DNA of 10,370 nucleotides from Lunasporangiospora selenospora. Lineage: Eukaryota; Mortierellomycota; Mortierellomycetes; Mortierellales; Mortierellaceae. The stretch covers positions 2,855 to 13,224 of the forward strand of contig JAABOA010000587.1 of NCBI GenBank assembly GCA_015680635.1, read 5' to 3'. Below are positions 1 to 9,043 of this stretch, piece by piece; the stretch's first letter is position 1, and the number at the start of each line of letters is the position of its first letter. The translations under genes were made by a program, and so were the position numbers. The notes beneath the pieces were generated by a model, which ran no database searches, had not been told where the DNA came from, and was given only the letters and a program-made list of their open reading frames with translations.

Positions 1-35
1 GGGGGTGGAATTTAAGAGAACATCCAGGGCAAAGG

Positions 36-3000
36 TTAATGAAAATAACTATATATCCTTGACGCCAAAGAGTATCCACTTGGAAAAAAAATATGCAGCA
101 TGTTTGTTCCATTTACGTTAGCAGGGCACATTTTCAACTCTTGTAAAGTAGCCTTGGGCTTGACAACATGAGGATCGAGGTAGAAAAGCTCATTTCCTGA
201 ATGAAATAAAAAACCAAAAGTGATGAACGATTAGGAGACATAAAAAAAGGACTCGCTCTTTTTCACATCCATCCCTGAATCTTACCTTGGCAAGCAACAA
301 AGTAGAGCGATCTTCCAGGCCGTCCACCAGCAATTCCAAGGAACTGAGGAAGAGTAAAGAGGTGCTTTAAATTATAGACGTATTTTTCTGTAAGTTTTTC
401 AATTCCATATCGTCCTGGGATCAAAAGAACCACTGGTTTCCATGGTTGACAAGTCGTGGTCTCCAACTTGAGGTCCTCGTCCATCTCTCTGTGAAAAGAG
501 TTGGGAGCCGAGTTGGTAGGTTGCGTCACCGCCATGCGTGCAATGTCCGACATCCTGATTGAATTATCCATTGGTACATGGATCACTACTGGACAATCTG
601 CATGTCTCTGCGATAGTCGTCTATTTACAACGATGCATACAAAGGGGAAAGGCTCGATTAAAATTTACAGTCCTAGATCGTTTTGAGCACTAAGGGGGAC
701 TATATTTTTTCTCTTACTTCAATGCATGGGCGACAGTGGAAGGACCAAACCACTCTCCAATCCGCTTGTCCAACTGGAGACCAGATCTGGCGAGATTATG
801 GATACTATAGTGGCGGTCTGGTTCGTCTGCAAACCATCCAAGAATATCCGTATAGTTTTGAGCCGCTGATGGTTGGTGAGGATCTGCTCGCCAGTCTGTG
901 CCAAGATAGTTTCATCCCGTTTTAAAAAGATACAATGCTTCATATTAGAAACGAGAATAAAAATACACAGCCGTTATTTTTTTCACTCGGTATTAGTCAC
1001 ATTAGCCACCTACCACGACCCAGCATTGTTTGGATAAACCCTTGAGCAAGGAGACTTTGGGCTGTCCGCATCATGCAACCCCAGCCAGCATCAGACGTAT
1101 AGTAAGATGGTTCGATCCTGGCAATGTCCTTCCTATAGGTAAACCACATTCGTGAACGGAAATCGAGCATAAACTCGGTGAGGGTAATCTGATTCCTAGT
1201 CAGCGGAGCCTCGCTTACGGTGGGTGATTCACCTCCCGAGTTGAGAGCTCGCTTGACGGACGGATCAAATCCTGGAGAAGCAGGACTTCCTTCAGATGTC
1301 ATGGGACTCGGCTGTCCAGCGTAAAGGTGTCTCTCCGACTCGTCATCATGGCCAGATGGAAAGACTGGAGTGGAGCCCACGCTGCCTTGAAACGTTGACG
1401 AGCGGAAGGAGAGTGTATGCTTTGGAGAGAGCGGCCTAGGAGACAGAGCCTTCAGGGATCTCACAATGGATGGATTAGGAGAGGTTGGTGAGCCCTGTTT
1501 TGGAAAGCTTGTCAAGAGGGTAGATGGTATGCTTAGTAAACGCTGTCTCGCCGTGAGGTGCTTTGCGTCGGCGATGGCTCCATTGGCTGGGTCATTTGGT
1601 GTTGTTGGTCTGACCATGGTGTCATTATCGGCAGATATCTTGTACTGGAGGTTCGGCACCACTTTTGGTTGAGGAGAGATTACTCCAGGTACAGCACGGA
1701 CTTTGACAAATGACCCTGCCAAGTTGGACATCCGCCCACGCCTTCGGTGAATTGAGTTGCTTGAATCATCTCTCGACGTATTTTCATCGAGAACATGCAA
1801 AAAGTCTACTCCCTCGCTCGCAGCTAACCCACTCGGTCTGTTACTGGGATTGATGGACTCCCAGTCAGCTTGAATGTCCAGAGCCGCTATTTCCTTCATA
1901 CTGCTGCGTTGTTTAACTCCAGTGTCCATCTCTCTTCTTCCGTCGCCGTTTGTGGTGATAACAAGATCTTCAATGGTCCCTGAAAGGTCTTTTTGCTCCG
2001 CAAAAGGCACTCCCGTCAGTTCTGGATAACCCCTGGTTACAGGGGTTGGGGGAAGATCCATTAGTTCGGCTTCCTGTGATGCCATGACCCAACTTTCTTG
2101 CTGTTCCAACATGACGTATGGCTCTGATGGAGATTCTGGTGGCATGGTTGGCGAGAGGTGATCGCTAGAGTACTGGGGTACAAAGTGGCCATTTGTGAGC
2201 TGACTAATCTTTAGCCCATTGGATTCCATGTCCTCTGATCGGAGGGCTGATTTTGGAGAAGATCCAGTGGAAGATGCTGAATGAGATGGGTGTGGCGGTG
2301 TGGATGTACGACATTTGAGAGGCCTTTTCTTTGCCTCTGTCTCTTCTCTTCGGTACTGATTAGAAGGAGGTGGTGAAATACCCTTGGGTAAATGCGGGAC
2401 CGGCTCGTCTGTTACTGCAGTAAATGCCTGGTTTTGGTAGTTGTCGTAAAAGGATCTTCTTTGACGAAGTTGTTTTTCACTTTGGCTTCTGTTCTTTGCA
2501 AGCGTGCGTGCTTCCTCCGTAACGTAGGCTGAGAGTTGCTGAAGAGTGTTGAGTGTCGACTCTGAAGCACTATTGGTGGTCGAGACGGCAGCTATCGGAT
2601 CCGCAGACCTTTGGTTTGGAAGTAGACTAGGCATCTTGTCAGGGCTGTACTGTCCAGACACTGTCATTCTTCGACGCCCAGGCTTTAGATTCTGGTGACC
2701 AAGTCGGGTATAGTCAGTGGTTGTTGATTCCACTGGTGGGTGTGACTGGAGGGCTGTCAGTCTGCTAGAAGTAGAACTGCTAGGACCACCTGATTGGTTC
2801 TGATAGAATGGAATGTCTGGGAGATCGTCCATGGAAGGAAGCTCGGGAAGCCTTCGTTGATTATTGTTGAATGTCGATATTTTCGATAGAACCGAATTCT
2901 TGGGACCTTCGGCTAGAATCTCGTGGAAGCCCATTGAACTCTTGGATGACAGATATGAACTGCCGATAATGCTCGATGTTTGGTCATCGTTGGGTCCTGA

Positions 3001-4685
3001 TACTGATGAAGATGTAGGCGACCGTTGATAAAATGCCGATATGCTGGAGATGGATCTTGAGCGAGATTGATGAGTCCGTTCTGGTAAAGTCTTGGGTGGA
3101 GTTTCTTGAGGACTCTTTTTGGAGAGACGGTCAAGAATAGAAATAGATTTCATCTTTCGAACAACACTTCTCACTGATTCATTGTCTGCATCCTGTGCAT
3201 CTCCCGAGTCTCCTAGGAATGGATTGTACCCGTGAACGGAGCGTGCTTTATGAGCAGCATCGAATCGTTGGTCATATTGATCTACAGGTTCACGATCGTC
3301 AGACTGAAGCACTGGAAGGTCCTTTAAATCTGTCCGATTAATGTCTTGCTGAAGCCGAGGTCGTGAAATCTTTGATTTGAATTTCTCTATTTTCTCCAAG
3401 TCTTTTTGGCGTCGTATTCGTTCCTTTTCCAAGTTCCTCTCGATCTCACGTTCACGAGCCTTTGCAGCTTTTTTCTCCTTGATGAGCTCTTTGTGTCGCT
3501 TCTTCTCAAGCCCTCTTTCGTGACTTGTCGATCGGTGCTGTTCTACGTCCAGAGATTTAGCGCTGGCAGGAAGGTTGGAATTCTCGTCGGGATCCACAGT
3601 CACCCATGTAGGGAGCAATGACACGCGACGACCTCTGCGTGAATATGGCTCTAGAGTATTAACAGGAGTAGCAGTGTGTTCACCTGAGGATTCCAACCTT
3701 TGCCCTACTATCGACGATGTGTTCGAACTAGCACTAGCATGACTTGAATTGTGGAGTAGGGATGATTTTCTTGAGCGTGGAGCGCCGGGTAATGAGCATA
3801 TGCGTTCAGTACCTATTTATTTATTTATTTAAAAAGGGGAGGGGATTAGAAAGAGAAATTCAGACTTTCCGACTTTGGTCAGTAATGTGATGTTAGAAAA
3901 AGGCCTACCGTCAAATGTATAACAGATTCCCAAGACCCAGATAGCGTCTGTGGTAAATACTGTTTTGGTTCTGGTGCGATCATCTTTGGAAATATACTGG
4001 ACAACTTTTGAATTATATAACCAGTAACTGCAATGCACAAAGAGTTGATAAAAATAGAGTCAATAGGAGAGACATTGGTCGATCGAAAACATACCATACA
4101 CTATAGTGTGAATAGAACCTACCCCATTTTTGAAAAGAACTCTGATGTAGCCTGCTTAAAGTGCTCTCCTGTGTCTGGTTCATCCACGCTCCCATCAAGA
4201 AAGTCGCTGTCAGAGTAACTCTCATCCTGCGAATCAAATCCTATCAAGGATCCTTCAATGACTTGTGTGGAAGAGGAGCCATAGGCAACTGTAGCATCTC
4301 CAGGTTGTGACGGCCAAGCTGTGTATCTTTCTGGGCGTAGATGTGCTTCGGAAGAAGAGTATTCTTTGTCTGACCAAGGTGGCCGCTCCTGCGGCGCCTT
4401 GGACTTTGAGACGGGTGTGGACGGAGTTTTTGTAAGTCTGGGGACTGTGTGGGGAACTTGATTGGAGCCTTTTGAATGCCGTCCACTAGAAGGACGGTCG
4501 TCGAGGTGGAGGTTATCGGCTTCCTGAACCGCAGAGCTTGGACCGTAGCCCGGGTGAGTCAATTGCCCCTGACTGGTTCGCGTGTCACATCCATTAGTGT
4601 CGACATGGTCCAATTGTGCCAGGTCAGGCGCTGAACTTGAGGATGACGGCGATGGGGAGGGCATTGGTGGAGTGGATGGTGTCAT
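36..4685 (-). CDS. ATG4: ATG4 autophagy cysteine protease with very large internal insert (six exons, 3' end uncertain)
   Basis: Peptidase C54 enzyme. In this family it exposes the C-terminal Gly of Atg8 and later cuts Atg8 off phosphatidylethanolamine on autophagic membranes. My exons are 4685-4123, 4027-3909, 3812-1014, 895-718, 620-286 and 196 to about 117; phases agree at every junction and introns are 89-118 nt. Residues 1-187 are Ser/Pro-rich. The N-terminal family motif WVLG lies at 218-221. A low-complexity Ser/Pro-rich stretch (about 229-1103) follows, with a charged probable coiled coil at about 325-375. The catalytic core then resumes: MWFTYRK, DAGWGC (Cys1140), LGRDWR across exons 3/4, GEWFGPSTVAHALK, GIAGGRP and YLDPH (Asp1339, His1341). 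An in-frame TAG just upstream fixes the ATG at 4685. Family members are usually about 400-550 residues, so this is exceptionally long. The conserved tail after DPH is not recognisable. The frame either stops at 38-36 or splices at GTAAAT (116-111) to an exon outside the window. Confidence 0.92.
1014..3812 (-). other. ATG4: ATG4 exon 3: disordered insert plus catalytic Cys segment
   Basis: This single 2,799-nt exon carries nearly all of the insert. It joins exon 2 at a split Gly codon (GAC G | GT ACT) and ends at CGT G | GTAGGT. The next exon supplies AC TGG, which rebuilds the family motif LGRDWR. Visible pieces are a basic/acidic heptad-like stretch (about residues 325-375, near 3640-3486), long Ser/Thr/Pro/Gln-rich tracts, and the peptidase segment from about residue 1103 with Cys1140. 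Two tetrapeptides fit the Atg8-interacting (AIM/LIR) pattern: YVML at 2118-2107 and FLHV at 1803-1792, the latter next to acidic residues. Such short matches occur by chance, so they are only candidates. Confidence 0.85.
3815..3830. repeat. (ATTT)4 microsatellite next to the ATG4 intron 2 acceptor
   Basis: Four perfect ATTT units. On the ATG4 strand this reads AAAT repeated and runs straight into the TAG acceptor of intron 2 (3908-3813), in the place where a pyrimidine tract would normally lie. Confidence 0.95.
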
Positions 4686-4798
4686 TAGTAGGTTTGGCGG
4701 CTAAAGGGGAAGTCTAAGAATGGGGCACAGTCACTAGGAAAGTAGAATCGGATGGTAAGCGACTGGCACAAAGATGCGAATGCCTTTTTTGTCGACAT
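4685..4798 (-). promoter_or_regulatory. Upstream ORF of 37 codons overlapping the ATG4 start (TAATG)
   Basis: An ATG at 4798-4796 opens 37 codons ending in TAA at 4687-4685. The last base of that stop is the A of the ATG4 start codon, giving TAATG. The uORF start has G at -3, while the main start has the weaker C at -3. The peptide resembles nothing I know. If the ATG4 mRNA begins upstream of 4798, scanning ribosomes would meet this ORF first, and ATG4 would depend on leaky scanning or termination-coupled reinitiation. The transcription start is not known, so the role is inference. Confidence 0.4.
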
Positions 4799-5587
4799 GG
4801 CTTGGGAGGAGAAGGGACCCAATTGCCCCGCTCTTCCAAGATTTAATAAAAAGATGTGCAGGTATGCTGGCCAAAAGGATCAGTCCTCACACTGAGTGGG
4901 CAGGGCGAGCCCCGGAGTCAATTGTATGAAGGAGATAGACAGTAGTGTGAAAGCAGGAGATGATGCGTCTGAACGGTTAACCCCGTTCGGCGAAAAAGGT
5001 CATGGCGTACACAAGGAGGCATTCAACAAAGAGAAACGCAAGGGCCAGGCATTGATTACAAAGAGGTTGAGGTTGTGGAGGGAGCGAGTAGTGTCCCAGA
5101 CCATGCTGAGCCCTGGATGGAAAGGGGGAGAAGGGGGCCAGATTGTTTTCCATCCTGCTCGCTCCAGGCTGGCATTGGAAAAAGGAAAAAAAGATCAAAA
5201 CCATCGAGTGGCATTCATGCAGATGCTTTGTGCGCACGACATGGATGTCAAACACCTGTGCTCTGAAACCCAATGGACTGGTGGAGGTACATGACCTACA
5301 TGGACGCCTTTGTAAAATGACCAGGTTCTTATGGATGTAGCAGACACTCGTTCTTGACACTGATGACTAGGCAAGCATCGGAAGGGCAGCGACGGCGCAT
5401 TGGATTGTTCATGCCCTCAGCACTGTCATGCCCAGGATCAAGGAAGCTGCATTTTTGTAACGTGCCAGCAATTGGCGCTGCACGACGCAAAGGCGACTGT
5501 TGCACAGGCGTCGGAGAAAATTGCGGAGGACCTGTTATATTGGATTACATCAAGCGCTCCCAATGGAATGGTCTTGCCCCATTCCAC
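4686..5587. other. Divergent intergenic region between ATG4 and APP1
   Basis: About 0.9 kb separates the two start codons and must hold both promoters and leaders. It contains the uORF and TATA-like element on the ATG4 side and purine-rich stretches in the middle. Open frames on both strands between 4896 and 5360 overlap each other and show no recognisable domain; I do not call them genes. A frame at about 5470-5615 (+) looks more protein-like and may be an unassigned 5' exon of the phosphatase. Confidence 0.6.
4841..4851 (-). promoter_or_regulatory. TATA-like element upstream of ATG4
   Basis: On the minus strand the sequence reads TTTTATTAAAT, about 45 nt before the uORF ATG and 160 nt before the ATG4 start. 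The position fits a core promoter that would place the uORF inside the leader. It is a short AT-rich match with no other support. Confidence 0.25.
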
Positions 5588-7986
5588 ATGTCCTCTCCAG
5601 CTGCCACCAACATGATCCCCTACCAAGACCAGGACCAGGACCAAGCCGATCCCCTTGGCGAGGTCGAACAGCATTGCCTGCTCTTCCCATCCTATGCTAC
5701 AAAGCATCCTAACTCGAGTAAGTTGATACCTTTAACAATTGACTGCATCATGGGTCGATATCCATTCTAATGCATCTTCCATGGAGTAGACAATCAAGAT
5801 CAATTCTACTGGAATGTCCGTGTTCGTGGATGGGCTTTCTCCAAGAGGTCCAACCGGAGGAAGCGACTAGTCATGGGTAATAGCAACCTTCTTGTTGTTC
5901 CAAGGTCGACGCTGGTCTACGCAAGGAGCAAAGGGGGCTTACTACGTCCTCAAATATCCTTTTAATAGGTCTGGCTAGAAAGATCGCAGGCGTCACTAAG
6001 AACGATAGTGTCTATGACATACTGGAGTCGCGCTTTAGTATGTTCCTTGCTAGCAATACTCAAGGAGTCCAATTTATTGTTCAGTGCGTCGGCCCAAGCA
6101 AAGCAAAGCAAATGGAGCTTGCTGGAGATCCGACATCTTCTGAGCCGGCTGTAGTAGAGCTTATTCGGGACCTTCAGTCTCCGGATGTTGTCTTTGATGC
6201 AAACGAAGTGGTACAAAGCAAAGAGCAGCTGCGTCGGTCATTAGAAGTTGATAGACAAGGTCGCCTTCTCCCCACAGGAATGGACCATGACTCGCACCGT
6301 GCACCACCCACTAATAGGGGTAATTCGCCTAGGTATCGTTCTTCTACCCCAGAGAGCATGTCTTCGGATTATGAGAGGGGCCAACAACCGCCTAGAGGCT
6401 TCGAAGGAGGACTACCAACTATTGGCCGGCTACAAAGGGGTGCAGCACTGATCAAAAGTGCATATTCAAAGTACAAGTCCATTGTTGCTACCCCAGATGA
6501 CATGGATCCATCTGGCCAATTCAGTGAATCGTCAGGAGGAGCAAGGTCATTTTCCAGTGGCTCCAGTGGAAGCGAAGCTTCATTTCAAGACTCGACACAA
6601 TACAGAGACTATGGAAGCGGAGTGTACCCAACAGTTCAGGTTCTGTCTCGACCAGGAGGACACTTTCACGGAACTCTTCAGCTATCTAGGAATGACATTT
6701 CGTCTTTTGTTGATAATGGTTCGCCGTCAGGATCGCATCCAAGATCATTGAGACTGCATGCTTATCACCCAGGGATGAAGGACCGCACGCATGGCATCGT
6801 CAACCTAGTGGACCCAGTTGGATTATCCATCATTTCAGACATTGATGATACTATCAAGGAGACAAACGTACAAGCAGGAGCCAGGACTATCATGCGCAAC
6901 ACATTTTTGGAGGACATGAAGGCTGTCGATGGCATGGCTGATGTGTACCAACGTTGGTGGAAAGGCGGAGCCGCCATCCATTATGTGTCAAACTCGCCAT
7001 GGCAGCTGATCCAAAGCTTGCTCGAGTTTTTCCATTCGCACAATTTCCCACCTGGTTCGGCACACCTTCGATTACATGATAGTGTCCTCAAGACTTACTT
7101 TATGTCACCGAGCGAGCACAAGCACAGGGCAATCAGCGAGATTCTGGATGATTTCCCAGAACGAAAGTTTATCCTCATTGGTGATAGCGGGGAAATTGAC
7201 ATGGAAATGTAAGTCTATTAGAGTCGATAATCTTGTGCTGCTTCTTTTGCTTTGAAAGTGGCCGAATCTGCGCTCCCAACTAATACTTTTTTTTATTCAC
7301 TCTTCTCAACGGAACTAGTTACACACATTTTGCTCGGCTCCATCCTGAGCAGATTGTCAGGATCTTCATTAGGGACATCTCTACTGACCGACTCAAAGAG
7401 ATGGCGATGGAGACCTCTACTCCGCAAAACGAGATGGAGATGCAATACTTTCCTCCCAGTACGTATTTCGCCACCCAAATGATGCGCAAAGGATTAAAAA
7501 GGCACCTAGAAATGACAGTACTCGGGAGAGCTTCAAACTAAAGATAATATTGGATACAATAGACGATATCACTGGCGCAAGATATCCGGATAGTTGGGAT
7601 CATACAGCGACTGCTGGATCTGCAAGTACAGGTAGCTCAACGTGCTCTTTCTACTAGGATTCGCCTAGTGGTTTCTCATCCAAAATACTTACATCTCGCT
7701 CTTATTCACTGCAACAGAGAGACATGGTCAAGATCATGGAACAGAGTCAACTTATTGTGATAAACTAGGTCAAGATACAAGCGAACCGATAGTGTCAACT
7801 CCAAAGAGTCCACTGGAAATTTGGCTCGATCGCATTGAGGATTGTCAACGTCAGCTTCCCGAAGGCAAGCTGACTCTCTTTAAGAGCGCAGATGTATTGG
7901 ATTCCTGCTCGATCGCTGAAAGCCTTCTCAAAAAATACAAAACAGAACAGGCATTCAGCGATGAAGGATGGCTTCAGGATAATTAA
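5588..7986 (+). CDS. APP1: App1-type phosphatidate phosphatase (DUF2183), six exons
   Basis: Mg-dependent phosphatidate phosphatase of the HAD-like App1 family, making diacylglycerol from phosphatidate. In budding yeast App1 sits at cortical actin patches and links to endocytosis. Exons: 5588-5717, 5790-5876, 5969-7208, 7319-7458, 7563-7631, 7718-7986. All phases agree and the sum is 644 codons plus TAA; yeast App1 is similar at about 587. Visible in order: LLFPSYAT, matching the N-terminal FPTYxT of yeast; FYWNVRVRGWAFS and MGLARKIAGV; a Ser-rich linker; the active site DIDDT (Asp363, Asp365, Thr367); VSNSPWQ; FPPG; and GDSGEID (Asp478) running into the next exon as EIYTHFA. The C-terminus (LEIWLDRIEDC, then LTLF) matches the conserved yeast tail. 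The ATG at 5588 has A at -3, but in-frame ATGs also occur upstream (5363, 5411) and another 5' exon is possible, so the N-terminus is the weak part. Confidence 0.9.
5627..5644 (+). repeat. GACCAG tandem repeat encoding an Asp-Gln run
   Basis: Three near-perfect hexamer units within the first phosphatase exon encode DQDQDQ. The run lies in the poorly conserved N-terminus, so its length may vary without loss of function. Confidence 0.8.
7209..7318 (+). other. APP1 intron 3 splitting the HAD motif region
   Basis: The donor is GTAAGT after GAA AT. CTAAT followed by a long T tract precedes the acceptor CTAG. Splicing gives GEIDMEIYTHFA, the expected family sequence; without splicing the frame stops at once (TAA at 7210-7212). 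Confidence 0.92.
7459..7562 (+). other. APP1 intron 4
   Basis: The donor GTACGT is strong, and the likely branch point ACTAAAG lies about 20 nt before the acceptor AATAG. This is the only acceptor I found that restores the frame of the downstream exons. Read-through would add about 27 residues and stop at TAA 7539-7541. Confidence 0.75.
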
Positions 7987-9040
7987 CGTATTTCCCTTTT
8001 AGAGAGCAGAACTACACTAAAGAAGCTCATTCCTATTTATTTGAACTCGGTGTTGCTATTTGTTGCCTAACTCTTTGTTCCTCAGCTTCAGCCATAACAT
8101 TGGCATTTCCTTCTCTGAGAAGACAATGAGACGAAACGAAAACTTTTCGGCGACCCAGCGTACGCAAATGTAACCTGTCAGTGCCCCCTTTGTCCTAGTG
8201 TGCAGACACGTATTGTTCCTGTTAGCAGAGCCGTGCAACATGGTTAAGTGATGTTAGGCCGTCGCAATATTCGGCCGGTGATCATGCACCTCTACGACAA
8301 AGTTAAGAACAGAGCGCATTGTCAAACAAATCGGCTCGGTCACCAAACCTCTAGCATTCGTGTCACGGATTTATGATTTTGTTTCGTGTAGACGCGATAC
8401 GGATACATCACAATATTTCCTTGAGGCAACCCTCTGTTCCTTTTCTAGTCTAGTTTCCAATTGACCATGAGCAAAGGCACGTCAATAGCGGCCTTTGTGG
8501 GTCTGTCATTTCTTTTCATCAAGTCCGAACCAGGATCAATGAAAGCGAGTCGTGCCTAGGCAGAGGAGTCATCTCTAGATCGTTTGTTGAATCCCCACAT
8601 AGATGAAGGACAAGGCAGCAATGATAGTGCATTATAGGGGCCTCCTTGGATCGGAGTGTGTCTGCCAAAGTGGGCACATTACTGGATTCTTTTCTGGTAG
8701 AACAAGATCAAACACACACACACACACACGCAAATATTGGGGGGACACAAACAGAAGGCAAGCATCATAACTCACTCTTGATAAAGTTGCATCTCAGCCT
8801 CTTTCGCGAGGAGAGACACGCCTTGTCACACCCAGAGTGTGTAGGCGCATCAACTACATTCTCCGATAGGATATCCCTGTAGCCGAAGGATGCGTATGCT
8901 GGTTCCTAGGCAGATCAAAATTTCGCCTAGACATGTCGCACCTTTCTTCCAACGCGCCTCAGGAAGAGCCCAGATCGGGCAATAATCCATGGGAAGGGAG
9001 ATGAAAGAGTTGAATAGTCGAGGTTTCTGTCTGCCGTGCA
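7987..9040. other. Intergenic region with no recognised gene
   Basis: This stretch follows the phosphatase stop and reaches the first helicase-like codons. The reading frames here are short and resemble nothing I recognise. It must contain the phosphatase polyadenylation site, but I see no canonical AATAAA near 7986. I found no tRNA-like B box. The only clear structure is the (AC)9 run at 8712-8729. Confidence 0.6.
8712..8729. repeat. (AC)9 dinucleotide microsatellite
   Basis: Nine perfect AC units, lying between genes. In one plus-strand frame they give a Thr-His run that makes a spurious ORF look longer. Confidence 0.95.
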
Positions 9041-9043
9041 TGT

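Noticed and set aside
683-925. 80-codon plus-strand open frame
   Set aside because: It is the shadow of ATG4 exon 4 (895-718), whose minus-strand reading gives the family motifs GEWFGPST and WFADEP.
997-1013. In-frame extension of ATG4 exon 3 to the TGA at 999-997
   Set aside because: Splicing at GTAGGT (1013) to the acceptor at 896 rebuilds the family motif LGRDWR, so the extension is intronic.
1109-1122. tRNA B-box-like GGTTCGATCC
   Set aside because: It lies inside the conserved ATG4 catalytic exon, has no matching A box and cannot form a cloverleaf.
4896-5294. 132-codon plus-strand open frame in the divergent intergenic region
   Set aside because: It lacks an ATG at the frame start, has no recognisable domain, and overlaps an equally long minus-strand frame. 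It lies where both promoters must be, so it is most likely chance.
4977-5360. 127-codon minus-strand open frame with a hydrophobic C-terminal stretch
   Set aside because: It overlaps the opposite-strand frame, has unusual composition and resembles nothing known. The hydrophobic part alone does not make a gene.
8257-8276. GGCCG...CGGCC inverted repeat as a possible terminator or Helitron 3' hairpin
   Set aside because: The stem is only 5 bp with a 10-base loop, there is no CTRR end after it, and it lies upstream of the helicase fragment rather than at its 3' side.
8646-8882. 78-codon plus-strand open frame with a Thr-His run
   Set aside because: The run comes from the (AC)9 microsatellite, and the rest has no protein-like features.
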